From NCBI GenBank assembly GCA_001801485.1, contig MGXV01000025.1:1-28756 (forward strand): a stretch of 28,756 nucleotides of DNA, given 5' to 3'. The position numbers and the translations under genes are program-made. The notes below the pieces were generated by a model. That model did not search any database. It had not been told where the DNA came from and was given only the letters and a program-made list of their open reading frames with translations. Positions 15,929 through 24,671 of this stretch are shown piece by piece (position 1 is the stretch's first letter; each line of letters begins with the position of its first letter). The stretch is from Gammaproteobacteria bacterium RIFCSPHIGHO2_12_FULL_37_14. Lineage in GTDB: Bacteria > Pseudomonadota > Gammaproteobacteria > DSM-16500.

Positions 15929-18900
15929 TTAATTCTTGAAAAAGGTCAAATGTAAAAAACGTTGTGAAATTTTTTCCATATACAGATAAATCACTGGCGT
16001 AATGTAAAGTGTCAATAATTGAGATACTAACAAACCACCTACTACAGCAATACCTAAAGGTCGACGGGTTTCACTGCCAGCACCAAATGAGAAAGCGATC
16101 GGTAACACACCCACTAACGCTGCCATGGTCGTCATCATAATCGGCCGAAACCGTAATAAACAAGCTTCGAAAATAGCATCTGCAGGCGTCTTAGCTGAAT
16201 AGCGTTGTGCATCTAGCGCAAAATCGATCATCATAATAGCATTCTTCTTAACAATCCCAACCAACATAATAATACCGATGAATGAATAAAGATTCAGATC
16301 AATCCCGATAATCATTAAAGCTAATAATGCTCCTACTCCTGCAGCTGGCAATCCAGATAAAATGGTTAATGGGTGTATAAAACTCTCATATAAAATTCCT
16401 AATACAATATACACAGTCAATATAGCTACCATTAATAGTATGCCTAAGCCAGCAATAGATGATTGAAATACTTGTGCTGTACCATAAAAATCAGTGGTGA
16501 GAGTTTCCGGTGGTTGCATATCTTGTTTTATTTTATTAATAGCAGAAACTGCTGTGCTCAACGACATACCTGGATCTAAATTAAATGAAATAGTCACCAC
16601 CGGTAATTGACCTAAGTGATTTAATGTCATTAAGCCTTTGGTTAAACCAATTGAAGCAATAGCTTGTAATGGAACCATGGCGCCATGGCTTGAATGAAGA
16701 TAAAGTTGCGACAACATAGATGGATTGTCTTGGTATGCTGGTTCTAGCTCAATCAATACTTTATACGTATCTTCGGTACCATAAATAGTAGAAATCTGTT
16801 CTGCTCCACCATATGCATGCGCCAGCGTATTTTCAATTTGAGCGGCTGAAATTCCTAAAGCCGCCATTTTGTCTCGTAATAAACGAATATCAACTTGCGG
16901 ACCAGTGTATTGTAAGCTGCTTGTGACATCATGAAATCCTGGAACATTGTTCATTTTATCCGTAAAAAGTGCAGACCATTTATAAAGCTCGGATAATTGA
17001 TTGGATTGCAGGGTATATTGATAAGTGCTTTTAGTCGTCGTCCCTATTACAATACTGGGGACATTTTGTATGTAAGCGGAAATTCCAGGAATCGCCGCTA
17101 CTTTTTCACGTAATTGCTGACTGATTTGATCAGCAGATAATTTTCTCTCACTACGAGGTTTAAGTCGCAGAAAAAAACGACCAGCATTCGATGAGGCAGT
17201 CGCTCCACCTACACCGGCTGTTGACACAATGCTATCAATATCAGGATGTTCGCTGATAATTTTTTCAATCGCTTGTTGTCGTTCAATCATTGTGGCAAAT
17301 GAAACAGCAGGATCTGCTTCTGTATAAGCAAATAATTGACCGGTATCCTCATTTGGTAAAAATCCTTTCGGGATAACATAAAATAAAAAAACTGACAATA
17401 ATAACGTGAAAAGAAAAATTCCAAGCATCAAACCCTGGTGAACTAAGGTCCATTGCAACGTTCGCTGATACAATGAAACCATCCGCTGATAACAGGCTTC
17501 AATTTTACGTTGCCAACTATATTTTTCTTCGTGTAGCGCTCCACGAATGAAACGACTAGCCAGCATAGGAGTTAATGTCAATGAAATAACGCCGGATACT
17601 AATATAGCAATAGTAATGGTGACACCAAATTCGTAAAACAATCTACCGATCAATCCTTGCATAAATACAACAGGGATGAAAACCGCTACTAATGATAAAG
17701 TCATTGATAAAATCGTGAAACTGATTTGTTTGGATCCATTTAAAGCAGCTTGTAGTGGTGTTTGACCTAATTCAAGATAGCGAAATATATTTTCCAGCAT
17801 GACAATCGCATCATCGACTACATATCCAACTGATAATGTTAATGCTAACAACGAAAGATTATCCAAACTAAAATGAAAAAGATACATAAAGGCAAATGTA
17901 CCGATTACTGATAATGGTAAGGCTAAAGTTGGAATCAGCGTTGCAGTAATATTTCGTAAAAATATAAAAATTATCATGACCACTAATACGCCAGCTAATA
18001 CTAATGTCCATTGCACATCTGTGATTGATTGCCGAATAGATTCGGAACGATCATAAACAATAGATAACTTAATATTAGCTGGTAATGTTTTTTCAAATGT
18101 TGGAATAATTTTTTTTATCCCATCAATCACAGCAACTGTATTGGATCCCGGTTGTCTTTGTACGGCTAAAATAATAGCTCGTTTACCGTTATGCCAACTA
18201 GCTACTTTGTTGTTTTCGACACTATCTATTGCTGTGCCAATATCTTGTAATCGTAGTGGCGCCCCACTCACATAGGTGATGGGTAAAGAAAGATAAGATT
18301 CAGCATTATTAAGTTGCCCATCGACACTGATGAGATAAGATTGTTTAGTACCATCCATATTACCTGTTGGTAAATTCACATTATTTTTTTTTATTGTGCT
18401 AGTTACTTCATCAATTCCTATATTGTGATAAAAAAGTTTATTTGGATTGACTTGAATCCTCACTGCATATTTTTGTGATCCATACACATTGACTTGCGCG
18501 ACACCACTGACCATAGAAATTCGTTGCGCAAGAATAGTTTCTGCATAGTGATTCACTTTTGAAAGAGGATACGTATCTGAACTCAACGCGAGATATAGAA
18601 TTGGCGATGCTGATGGATTAATTTTACGAAACGTTGGAGGATTGGGGATATCTTTTGGTAATTTGCCTGCAGCAGCAGAAATGGCTGATTGCACATCTAA
18701 TGCTGCACCATCGATATTCTTTTCTAAGTTAAACTGCAAGGTAATTTGGGTGGTACCTAAACTACTCGCTGAACTCATGCTATCAAGACCCGCAATAGTT
18801 GAGAATTGCCGTTCAAGAGGAGTGGCCACCGCGCTCGCCATGGTTTCCGGACTCGCGCCTGGTAAATTAGCTGTTACTTGAATAGTAGGAAAATCAACAT

Positions 18901-19015
18901 CAGGAAGATTACTGACTGGTAAAGCGCGATAGGCAAATATTCCAGCGCAGAATAATGCCATCATTAATAATGTTGTCATGACGGGGCGATGAATAAAAAG
19001 TTTACTAATATTCAC
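15929..19015 (-). CDS. RND efflux transporter, HAE-1 type (MdtB/MdtC-like)
   Basis: 1028 residues, full length for an inner-membrane RND pump driven by the proton gradient. Seen: the N-terminal membrane helix with FIHRPVMTTLLMMA, two large periplasmic loops, the TM4 proton-relay pair D401-D402 (VVDDAIVMLENI), the TM10 lysine in VGIVKKNAIMMIDFA (K923/K924), and the late ACLLRFRPIMMTT segment. The wording of the N-terminus (YRALPVSNLPDVDFPTIQV) resembles the MdtB/MdtC and related multidrug group. It follows the adaptor gene with only 6 bases between them, so the two form an operon. No outer-membrane channel gene is nearby; a TolC-type channel elsewhere is expected. The substrate cannot be read from the sequence. 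Confidence 0.94.
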   Translation of the reverse strand: MNISKLFIHRPVMTTLLMMALFCAGIFAYRALPVSNLPDVDFPTIQVTANLPGASPETMASAVATPLERQFSTIAGLDSMSSASSLGTTQITLQFNLEKNIDGAALDVQSAISAAAGKLPKDIPNPPTFRKINPSASPILYLALSSDTYPLSKVNHYAETILAQRISMVSGVAQVNVYGSQKYAVRIQVNPNKLFYHNIGIDEVTSTIKKNNVNLPTGNMDGTKQSYLISVDGQLNNAESYLSLPITYVSGAPLRLQDIGTAIDSVENNKVASWHNGKRAIILAVQRQPGSNTVAVIDGIKKIIPTFEKTLPANIKLSIVYDRSESIRQSITDVQWTLVLAGVLVVMIIFIFLRNITATLIPTLALPLSVIGTFAFMYLFHFSLDNLSLLALTLSVGYVVDDAIVMLENIFRYLELGQTPLQAALNGSKQISFTILSMTLSLVAVFIPVVFMQGLIGRLFYEFGVTITIAILVSGVISLTLTPMLASRFIRGALHEEKYSWQRKIEACYQRMVSLYQRTLQWTLVHQGLMLGIFLFTLLLSVFLFYVIPKGFLPNEDTGQLFAYTEADPAVSFATMIERQQAIEKIISEHPDIDSIVSTAGVGGATASSNAGRFFLRLKPRSERKLSADQISQQLREKVAAIPGISAYIQNVPSIVIGTTTKSTYQYTLQSNQLSELYKWSALFTDKMNNVPGFHDVTSSLQYTGPQVDIRLLRDKMAALGISAAQIENTLAHAYGGAEQISTIYGTEDTYKVLIELEPAYQDNPSMLSQLYLHSSHGAMVPLQAIASIGLTKGLMTLNHLGQLPVVTISFNLDPGMSLSTAVSAINKIKQDMQPPETLTTDFYGTAQVFQSSIAGLGILLMVAILTVYIVLGILYESFIHPLTILSGLPAAGVGALLALMIIGIDLNLYSFIGIIMLVGIVKKNAIMMIDFALDAQRYSAKTPADAIFEACLLRFRPIMMTTMAALVGVLPIAFSFGAGSETRRPLGIAVVGGLLVSQLLTLYITPVIYLYMEKISQRFLHLTFFKN

Positions 19016-19021
19016 AAATTG

Positions 19022-20122
19022 TTATTCCACCGTCTTTACTTTCATACCATGTTTTAATTTTAATTGTCCCGAGATAATCACTTTTTCTCCAAAATGTAAC
19101 CCTTTAATAATAATAATTTGACCATGCACTGTATCGCCTGGTGTCACCTCTCGCACTTGAACCATTGATTTATCATCAACTACATAGACATAAAAGCCAT
19201 TTTGACCCGTTAACACTGCTAATGAGGGAATCAATAATGCTTGTTTAACATCTTCTACCGGTAATTCAATATTGACATATTGACCAGGCCATAATTTATT
19301 TTGTTTATTGGCAAAAGTTGCCTTCAGTTGTACCGTACCCGTTGCTGTATTGATGGTGTTATCAATAAATGTTACTTCGCCTGTTTCTATTTCTTTATCG
19401 CGGATAGTGACTTTGACTGGAATACTTTGTTTGGAATTGTAACGTTCTAAGATCGAGAATAATCTATTTTGTGGTAATGAAAACACAACGTAAATTGGAT
19501 TGATCTGATTAATCGTCACTAACAATGCATCGTTGGCTTTAATGATTGTGCCTGTTTGATAGACTACATTTCCTGTTTTACCTGCTATAGGAGCTCGAAT
19601 AGTGGTATAGCTCAATTGCAATGTGGCATTTTCAACAGCTGCTTCAGCTGCTTGTACGGCTGCAGCAGCAGATTTATGATTAGCAACTAATGAATCATAA
19701 ACTTGTGCGGCAACATATCCTTTTTTCAAAAGGGAAGTATTCCGTTTCACTTGCAATTCAAAATCAGCTACAATCGCTTGGTTACGTAATAGATCCGCTT
19801 TGGCTTGATTGAATGCTGCAATAAATGGACGTTGATCAATTAAAAATAATTCTTGATTGTTGCTAACCATATCACCTTCTTTAAATCCTTCACTGATGAT
19901 TTGGCCTGTTACCATGGATCTCACATCAACTGATGAATAGGCTTGAACAGTTCCGATGGTTTGCATACTAATCATGACATCTTTTTTTACCACTGGGCTA
20001 ACAGAAACAGCGGCAACATGATGCGGATGTTTATCGCCTGAGAGTAAAACTCTAATGATAAGAAAGAGAATCACCACTCCAATAAATATGTAAAGATATA
20101 GATGATATTTACGTTTTGTCAT
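19022..20122 (-). CDS. RND periplasmic adaptor (MdtA/AcrA-like membrane fusion protein)
   Basis: 366 residues. Adaptors of this type link the inner-membrane RND pump to the outer-membrane channel. Seen: an uncleaved or cleaved N-terminal hydrophobic helix (about 8-28), a biotinyl-lipoyl-like half (VDVRSMVTGQIISEGFKEGDMV, about 66-87), an alpha-helical hairpin (about 102-165), the second lipoyl half (TTIRAPIAGKTGNVVYQTG), a beta-barrel domain and a C-terminal membrane-proximal domain. There is no lipobox cysteine, so it is held by the helix rather than a lipid. The start ATG has only a weak Shine-Dalgarno sequence. It is the first gene of the pair; the pump gene follows 6 bases later. Confidence 0.92.
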   Translation of the reverse strand: MTKRKYHLYLYIFIGVVILFLIIRVLLSGDKHPHHVAAVSVSPVVKKDVMISMQTIGTVQAYSSVDVRSMVTGQIISEGFKEGDMVSNNQELFLIDQRPFIAAFNQAKADLLRNQAIVADFELQVKRNTSLLKKGYVAAQVYDSLVANHKSAAAAVQAAEAAVENATLQLSYTTIRAPIAGKTGNVVYQTGTIIKANDALLVTINQINPIYVVFSLPQNRLFSILERYNSKQSIPVKVTIRDKEIETGEVTFIDNTINTATGTVQLKATFANKQNKLWPGQYVNIELPVEDVKQALLIPSLAVLTGQNGFYVYVVDDKSMVQVREVTPGDTVHGQIIIIKGLHFGEKVIISGQLKLKHGMKVKTVE

Positions 20123-20173
20123 ACTGACTATGATAGTGTAACCACTTGAGATTGACTACCTGAATCCTACAGA

Positions 20174-20887
20174 TTAGCTTCCGAATACCACTACTTTCGT
20201 ACCACGATAATTATTAGAACCTCTCGGTGGATCAACAAAGTCATAACGCAACCATTCAGCATCATCCACAAATAAGCGTACGCATCCATGACTTTCATTC
20301 CCCCTGATCACGCCGCCTGGTGACCCATGTAATGCTTGTCCGCCATTAAAAAAAATGCAATATGGCATGGGTGCGCCGCCATCTGGAATAGGAAATTTAC
20401 TGGATACACAATTACTACTACCTAATGAATAAATACGAAAGATTCCAGCTTTGGTTCGACACGAACGATCGATATCGGAACACCAGTCTTTACCACCTGT
20501 TGCTGGGCCCCAACGTATTAAGCTACCATCCGCTTCATAAGCACCCCATGCATGTTTTTTTAGATCGACTACCACTACTTTTTCTTCTGGCGGTTCAATA
20601 AAAACCGGAAAAGGAGAATGATCCAATAGATTGGAACTCTCAAGATTAGTTGGAACACGTATCGTCATACCAGGGTACAATCGTCCATTGGTATGGTTAA
20701 TGCGCATCACCAACCCGCGTTCGCTTTCATCAGGAAATAAGGATTGCCATGATTGTCCCCGCTTGATCTTGATACAAGTATATCCCGCATCATTACACCA
20801 ACTCGATGGGTGAGATTTGGCAACAGCGCTCGGCAGAAAAACCCAAGCAAAAATTAGTGTGGCCATCATAAAAGCAGCTAATCGCAT
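20174..20887 (-). CDS. L,D-transpeptidase (YkuD domain), EnhA-like, periplasmic
   Basis: 237 residues from the ATG at 20887-20885, preceded by AGGAG at 7 nt; an ATG 15 bases further upstream has no such site. A Sec signal peptide ends at about residue 24 (SAVAKS). A LysM-like segment follows (about 37-80: KIKRGQSWQSLF, RLYPGMTIRVP). The YkuD domain (about 103-235) carries HG at 187-188 and the catalytic SHGCVRL (199-205) with nucleophile C202. Enzymes of this family form 3-3 cross-links in peptidoglycan or attach proteins to it. Six further cysteines (C31, C38, C136, C143, C160, C177) could form disulfides in the periplasm. The overall make-up resembles the Legionella enhanced-entry protein EnhA, but I cannot confirm orthology. 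It lies 51 bases upstream of the RND adaptor gene, possibly in the same transcript. Confidence 0.9.
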   Translation of the reverse strand: MRLAAFMMATLIFAWVFLPSAVAKSHPSSWCNDAGYTCIKIKRGQSWQSLFPDESERGLVMRINHTNGRLYPGMTIRVPTNLESSNLLDHSPFPVFIEPPEEKVVVVDLKKHAWGAYEADGSLIRWGPATGGKDWCSDIDRSCRTKAGIFRIYSLGSSNCVSSKFPIPDGGAPMPYCIFFNGGQALHGSPGGVIRGNESHGCVRLFVDDAEWLRYDFVDPPRGSNNYRGTKVVVFGS

Positions 20888-20963
20888 TCCCTCGCTCCTC
20901 ATTCTTATACTTCTTAATTAAGTTTACTCTATAAACTCGTTTTTTTTATTCTGATGGTTTATC

Positions 20964-20992
20964 TTAACAAGATGCAGATGAAATTATAGATT
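20964..20992 (+). promoter_or_regulatory. Possible promoter for the TauE/DUF1634/EmrAB-like operon
   Basis: TTAACA (20964-20969, 5 of 6 matches to the -35 consensus), a 17-base spacer and TAGATT (20987-20992, 4 of 6 to the -10). It sits about 60 bases before the operon's first start, in the divergent region shared with the L,D-transpeptidase gene. AT-rich DNA makes chance matches likely. Confidence 0.3.
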
Positions 20993-21053
20993 ATATATGT
21001 ACAAAAAAAATTTTTATGATCAAAAAATTTCTACTTAGAATTAAGGGTATAAT

Positions 21054-21890
21054 TTGACTATTTTGATATTTTTTGTTCTATTATTTATCTTTTCAATGAT
21101 TGCCGGGCTTTTAGGAGCGCTAACTGGATTAGGTGGTGGTATCGTCGTCATTCCTGTTCTTGTCTTGATATTTCATACTAACATTCACTATGCCATGGGA
21201 GCATCGCTCATCTCTGTCATTGCAACATCCTCAGGGACAGCTGCGGCCTATTTACGCGAAGGATATACCAATGTACGAATTGGTATGTTTTTAGAAACAG
21301 CGGCTGTCGTCGGCGCTTTTGTAGGTGCTTTGTTGATTGTATACGTACCCATCAATTTCCTTGCCATTTTGTTTAGTTTAGTACTCTTCTTTTCGGCATA
21401 CTTGACTATGCGACGCAAAGAAGAACATGAACTATATTCAAGCTCGCATCCTTGGGCTATTGCTTTAAATTTGGATGGTCAGTATCCTTCAGCAAATCAA
21501 TTTAAATCCTACCATGTGCAAAACGTTCCCAGTGCGCTAACTATTATGGGAGTAGCCGGATTGCTTGCTGGATTATTGGGCATTGGCTCAGGCGCACTAA
21601 AAGTTTTAGCTATGGATCAAGCATTGCGTTTACCCTATAAAGTTGCCACGACGACGAGCAATTTTATGATTGGCATAACAGCAGCAGTCAGCGCAGGAAT
21701 TTATTTTTCTCATGGATTTATCAATCCACTCATTTGTTTTCCTGTCATGATTGGTGTTGTGTTAGGATCATTCTTTGGAGCAAAGATATTAACAAAAACC
21801 CAAAATCGTAGCTTGCGTATTATATTTAGCACTGCCATTTGCTTAATAGGATTACAAATGTTTTACAATGCATTAACCGGCCACATTTAA
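21054..21890 (+). CDS. TauE/SafE-family membrane permease
   Basis: 278 residues with eight or so predicted membrane helices. Two repeated halves are visible: GLLGALTGLGGGIVVIPVL near the N-terminus (about 17-37) and GLLAGLLGIGSGALKVLAM in the second half (about 168-190). That glycine-rich repeat is the family signature. TauE/SafE proteins export sulfite, sulfonates or other organosulfur anions, but many members are uncharacterised. The best start is a TTG at 21054 with AAGGG (21043-21047) 6 nt upstream; the first internal ATG would cut into the first membrane helix. The stop TAA is followed at once by the ATG of the DUF1634 gene. This is the first of four genes in a tight plus-strand operon. 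Confidence 0.9.
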   Translation: MTILIFFVLLFIFSMIAGLLGALTGLGGGIVVIPVLVLIFHTNIHYAMGASLISVIATSSGTAAAYLREGYTNVRIGMFLETAAVVGAFVGALLIVYVPINFLAILFSLVLFFSAYLTMRRKEEHELYSSSHPWAIALNLDGQYPSANQFKSYHVQNVPSALTIMGVAGLLAGLLGIGSGALKVLAMDQALRLPYKVATTTSNFMIGITAAVSAGIYFSHGFINPLICFPVMIGVVLGSFFGAKILTKTQNRSLRIIFSTAICLIGLQMFYNALTGHI

Positions 21891-22256
21891 ATGTTAGCCA
21901 ATAAAAATATGCAAGAATCCATTGGGTTTATTCTATTCATTGGAACATTTGTTTCAGTTTGCATCGCTATGGTTGGTGGTAGTCTCTATTTAATTCAACA
22001 TGGAAATGAAACCTTATCCACACAAATATTGCAATCCGATTCATATCATCTTAGCATCTTTGCCATCTGGCAAAGTGCAAAATCCTTATCCTCTGTAGGA
22101 ATGATTGAATTAGGATTACTTACTTTAGTGATGACGCAAATTGTTCGCGTTGCCACCTTGGTATGGTTTTATTTAAAAACACATGATTACGTGTTTACCG
22201 GGATCAGTTTATTTATTTTATTAACTCTTATATATAGTCTTTTGTGGCGACATTAA
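21891..22256 (+). CDS. DUF1634 membrane protein
   Basis: 121 residues with three predicted membrane helices (about 11-35, 70-95 and 100-118). DUF1634 proteins are typically encoded directly beside TauE/SafE permeases, and that is the case here, with zero bases between the upstream stop and this ATG. They are thought to be partner subunits of the permease, though no function has been shown to my knowledge. Seen family-like segments: GGSLYLIQHG and GMIELGLLTLVMTQIVRVA, the latter matching the usual 'Gl..Ll.TP..Rv' helix, here with TQIVRV. No Shine-Dalgarno sequence is visible, so translation is probably coupled to the upstream gene. An ATG at 21909 is an alternative start. Confidence 0.82.
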   Translation: MLANKNMQESIGFILFIGTFVSVCIAMVGGSLYLIQHGNETLSTQILQSDSYHLSIFAIWQSAKSLSSVGMIELGLLTLVMTQIVRVATLVWFYLKTHDYVFTGISLFILLTLIYSLLWRH

Positions 22257-22258
22257 TC

Positions 22259-23140
22259 ATGAATTATCTAAACCCTATTATCCAATCAAAAAATTTTAAA
22301 AAATATGTTGTGATTGCTTTTTTTGTTGCCAGTGGTTTTGCCTGGTTAGGCATAAAAATTTATTCAAATTATTATCTCAGTACCGATAATGCTTATGTCA
22401 ATGCAAATGTTGTGCAAATCGCTCCTCGGATTACAGGCCAAGTCATCAACGTTTTCATCACCAATAATCAATATGTTCACCAAGGTGATACTCTTTTTGA
22501 AATTGATCCTCAACCTTTTCAACTTGCTGTGAACTCAGCTAAAGCCGAGTTAGATTTGGCACAAGCTGAATTAGAAAATGCTGCGATCACCGAAGAACGC
22601 GTCATCAATCTTGCTAAGAGAAAATATTTACCTCCACAAGAAAAAGACAATTCCATTGCCCATTTTAAAATTGCACTTGCAAAAGTTGAAGATGCTAAAG
22701 CCAATTTCGAACAAATCAAACTTTCTTTGGCATATACCAAGATTTTTGCACCCACCAATGGTTTACTTGCAAATGTTTCTTTGCGTACGGGTGATATTGT
22801 ATTAGCAAATCAACCACTTTTTGCGTTAATCAGTGATCAAGAATTTTGGGTGGATGCAAATTTTAAAGAAACTGAACTTGAAAAAATTAAAGTGGGACAG
22901 ACTGCTACAATCACAGTGGATATGTATCCGAATCATCCTTTTCAAGGAATTGTTGAAAGTATTAGTGGTGGTGCTGGTACAGCTTTTTCATTACTTCCTC
23001 CACAAAATGCAACCGGTAATTGGGTGAAAGTGACCCAGCGGATTCCTGTTCGAATTCGCATCTTAAATCCTAATTCTCATTTTCCCTTACGTATTGCTAC
23101 TACAGCATCAGTAATCATTAATTTACATAGCAAAACATGA
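22259..23140 (+). CDS. EmrA/HlyD-family membrane fusion protein
   Basis: 293 residues from the ATG at 22259, two bases after the DUF1634 stop; a GTG at 22244 inside the DUF1634 gene would add five codons and cannot be excluded. Seen: a single N-terminal membrane helix (about 15-33), the STDNAYVNANVVQIAPRITGQV lipoyl half that is diagnostic of EmrA-type adaptors (split here across about 42-63), QGDTLFEIDP, an alpha-hairpin (about 88-155), the second lipoyl half with KIFAPTNGLLA, and a C-terminal beta-barrel. It is shorter than E. coli EmrA (about 390), mainly through a shorter hairpin. Adaptors of this class link an MFS exporter to an outer-membrane channel. The stop overlaps the exporter's start as ATGA. 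Confidence 0.9.
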   Translation: MNYLNPIIQSKNFKKYVVIAFFVASGFAWLGIKIYSNYYLSTDNAYVNANVVQIAPRITGQVINVFITNNQYVHQGDTLFEIDPQPFQLAVNSAKAELDLAQAELENAAITEERVINLAKRKYLPPQEKDNSIAHFKIALAKVEDAKANFEQIKLSLAYTKIFAPTNGLLANVSLRTGDIVLANQPLFALISDQEFWVDANFKETELEKIKVGQTATITVDMYPNHPFQGIVESISGGAGTAFSLLPPQNATGNWVKVTQRIPVRIRILNPNSHFPLRIATTASVIINLHSKT

Positions 23141-24669
23141 CAAGTGAATTATATAAAAAAATTTCCACCATTGACCGATGGTTAATTACTATCGTGGTCA
23201 TGTCTGCTACCCTGATGCAAGTAATCGATAGCACCATTGTCAATGTTGCTTTGCCACATATGCAAGGAGAGCTTTCTGCATCACCCAGTGAAATTACCTG
23301 GACACTCACCAGTTATTTGGTTGCCTCAGCAATATTTATGCCACTGACTGGCTATTTTTCTGATCGATTTGGTCGTAAAAATTATCTTATTATATCCATC
23401 GCAGGATTTACTTTTGTTTCAGCATTATGTGGTGCTTCAATTTCTCTAAATGAAATCATCATTTTTCGTTTACTGCAAGGCGTGCTGGGAGCCAGTTTAG
23501 TACCCTTATCACAAGCCATTTTAGCTGATATTTTTCCCCCAGAAGAACGTGGCAAAGCCATGGCTATTTGGGGGATTGGAATAATGGTTGGCCCTATTCT
23601 TGGCCCAACCTTGGGTGGCTATTTAACGGATGTCGCTTCTTGGCGTTGGACATTTTACATTAATGTACCAATTGGTTTTTTCACTTTGCTATTAGCCAAT
23701 ATTATTCCTGATACGCCTAAACATCCTAGAAACATGGATTGGTTAGGATTAGGACTCCTAACACTTGCGATTGGTGGTACCCAATACGTACTGGATCGTG
23801 GCAATCAAAACGATTGGTTTAGCTCCACTTCAATTTGTTTGATGACTTATCTCGCCATCACAGGATTGCTCGGTTTCATCTTACACAGTACACAAAAGAA
23901 AACTCAATCTGTGTTTAGTTTAGAAATTTTTAAAGATGAAAATTTTGTTATTGCGAGTATCTTAATGATTTTTTTTATTGTAGCCATGTACGGCGTTCTA
24001 GTAATATTACCGCTCATGATGGAAGGACTGTTAAATTACCCTGCCTTTACCACTGGGTTAATTATTGCACCACGCGGTGTGAGTGGCATGATTAGCATGT
24101 TTATTGTCGGAAAACTGATTACCCGTATTGATCCGCGTTGGTTTATTATCACCGGCTGTATTATTAGTGCTGCTGGTATGTGGATATGTGTCTATTATTC
24201 ATTGAATATCAGTCCATCATGGCTAATTTGGCCTATGATTTTGCAAGGATTCGGAATAGGTATGATTATCGTACCATTGTCTACTGTGGCATTTTCAACT
24301 TTACAGAATAAGTTACGAACAGATGGCGCTGGATTTTTTAGTCTCGTGCGAACCATGGGCGGTTCTATTGGTATTTCAATTGCTATTACTATATTTGTCC
24401 GTCGTACACAAGTTTTTTGGCATGAATTAGGTGGTAATGTCGATCCCTATCATTTAGCCGTGTATCAATATCTCGCGCCACTTCATCTTCTACCCACACA
24501 AGTGGTGGGTACAGCGCTACTCACCAATGAACTCTATCAACAAGCAGCCATGCTTTCATACACAAATGTTTTTGTATGGATGATGTGGTGTTTTCTGATT
24601 ATGATTCCTCTTGCGTTTTTTTTGAAACAAGGGAAAAAAACTACTCCACCACTTGAAATTAAAAAATGA
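23137..24669 (+). CDS. EmrB/QacA-type MFS exporter (DHA2, 14 helices)
   Basis: 510 residues, full length for the DHA2 family of drug/H+ antiporters. Seen: TM1 with MQVIDSTIVNVALPHMQGEL (about 22-41), which contains the family's D-x-T-I-V-N-V-A-L-P signature; motif A in GYFSDRFGRKNYL; and motif C in GIMVGPILGPTLGGYLTD followed by SWRWTFYINVPIG. About 14 membrane helices. With the EmrA-like adaptor it should form a three-part pump with a TolC-type channel. The ATG overlaps the adaptor's stop by 4 bases, so the pair is translationally coupled. The stop lies only two bases from the stop of the convergent CpdA-like gene, with no terminator between them. Confidence 0.94.
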   Translation: MTSELYKKISTIDRWLITIVVMSATLMQVIDSTIVNVALPHMQGELSASPSEITWTLTSYLVASAIFMPLTGYFSDRFGRKNYLIISIAGFTFVSALCGASISLNEIIIFRLLQGVLGASLVPLSQAILADIFPPEERGKAMAIWGIGIMVGPILGPTLGGYLTDVASWRWTFYINVPIGFFTLLLANIIPDTPKHPRNMDWLGLGLLTLAIGGTQYVLDRGNQNDWFSSTSICLMTYLAITGLLGFILHSTQKKTQSVFSLEIFKDENFVIASILMIFFIVAMYGVLVILPLMMEGLLNYPAFTTGLIIAPRGVSGMISMFIVGKLITRIDPRWFIITGCIISAAGMWICVYYSLNISPSWLIWPMILQGFGIGMIIVPLSTVAFSTLQNKLRTDGAGFFSLVRTMGGSIGISIAITIFVRRTQVFWHELGGNVDPYHLAVYQYLAPLHLLPTQVVGTALLTNELYQQAAMLSYTNVFVWMMWCFLIMIPLAFFLKQGKKTTPPLEIKK

Positions 24670-24671
24670 GT

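Noticed and set aside
22519..22805. Open frames on both strands inside the EmrA-like gene
   Set aside because: Shadows of a gene with clear adaptor motifs; their translations are low in protein character.
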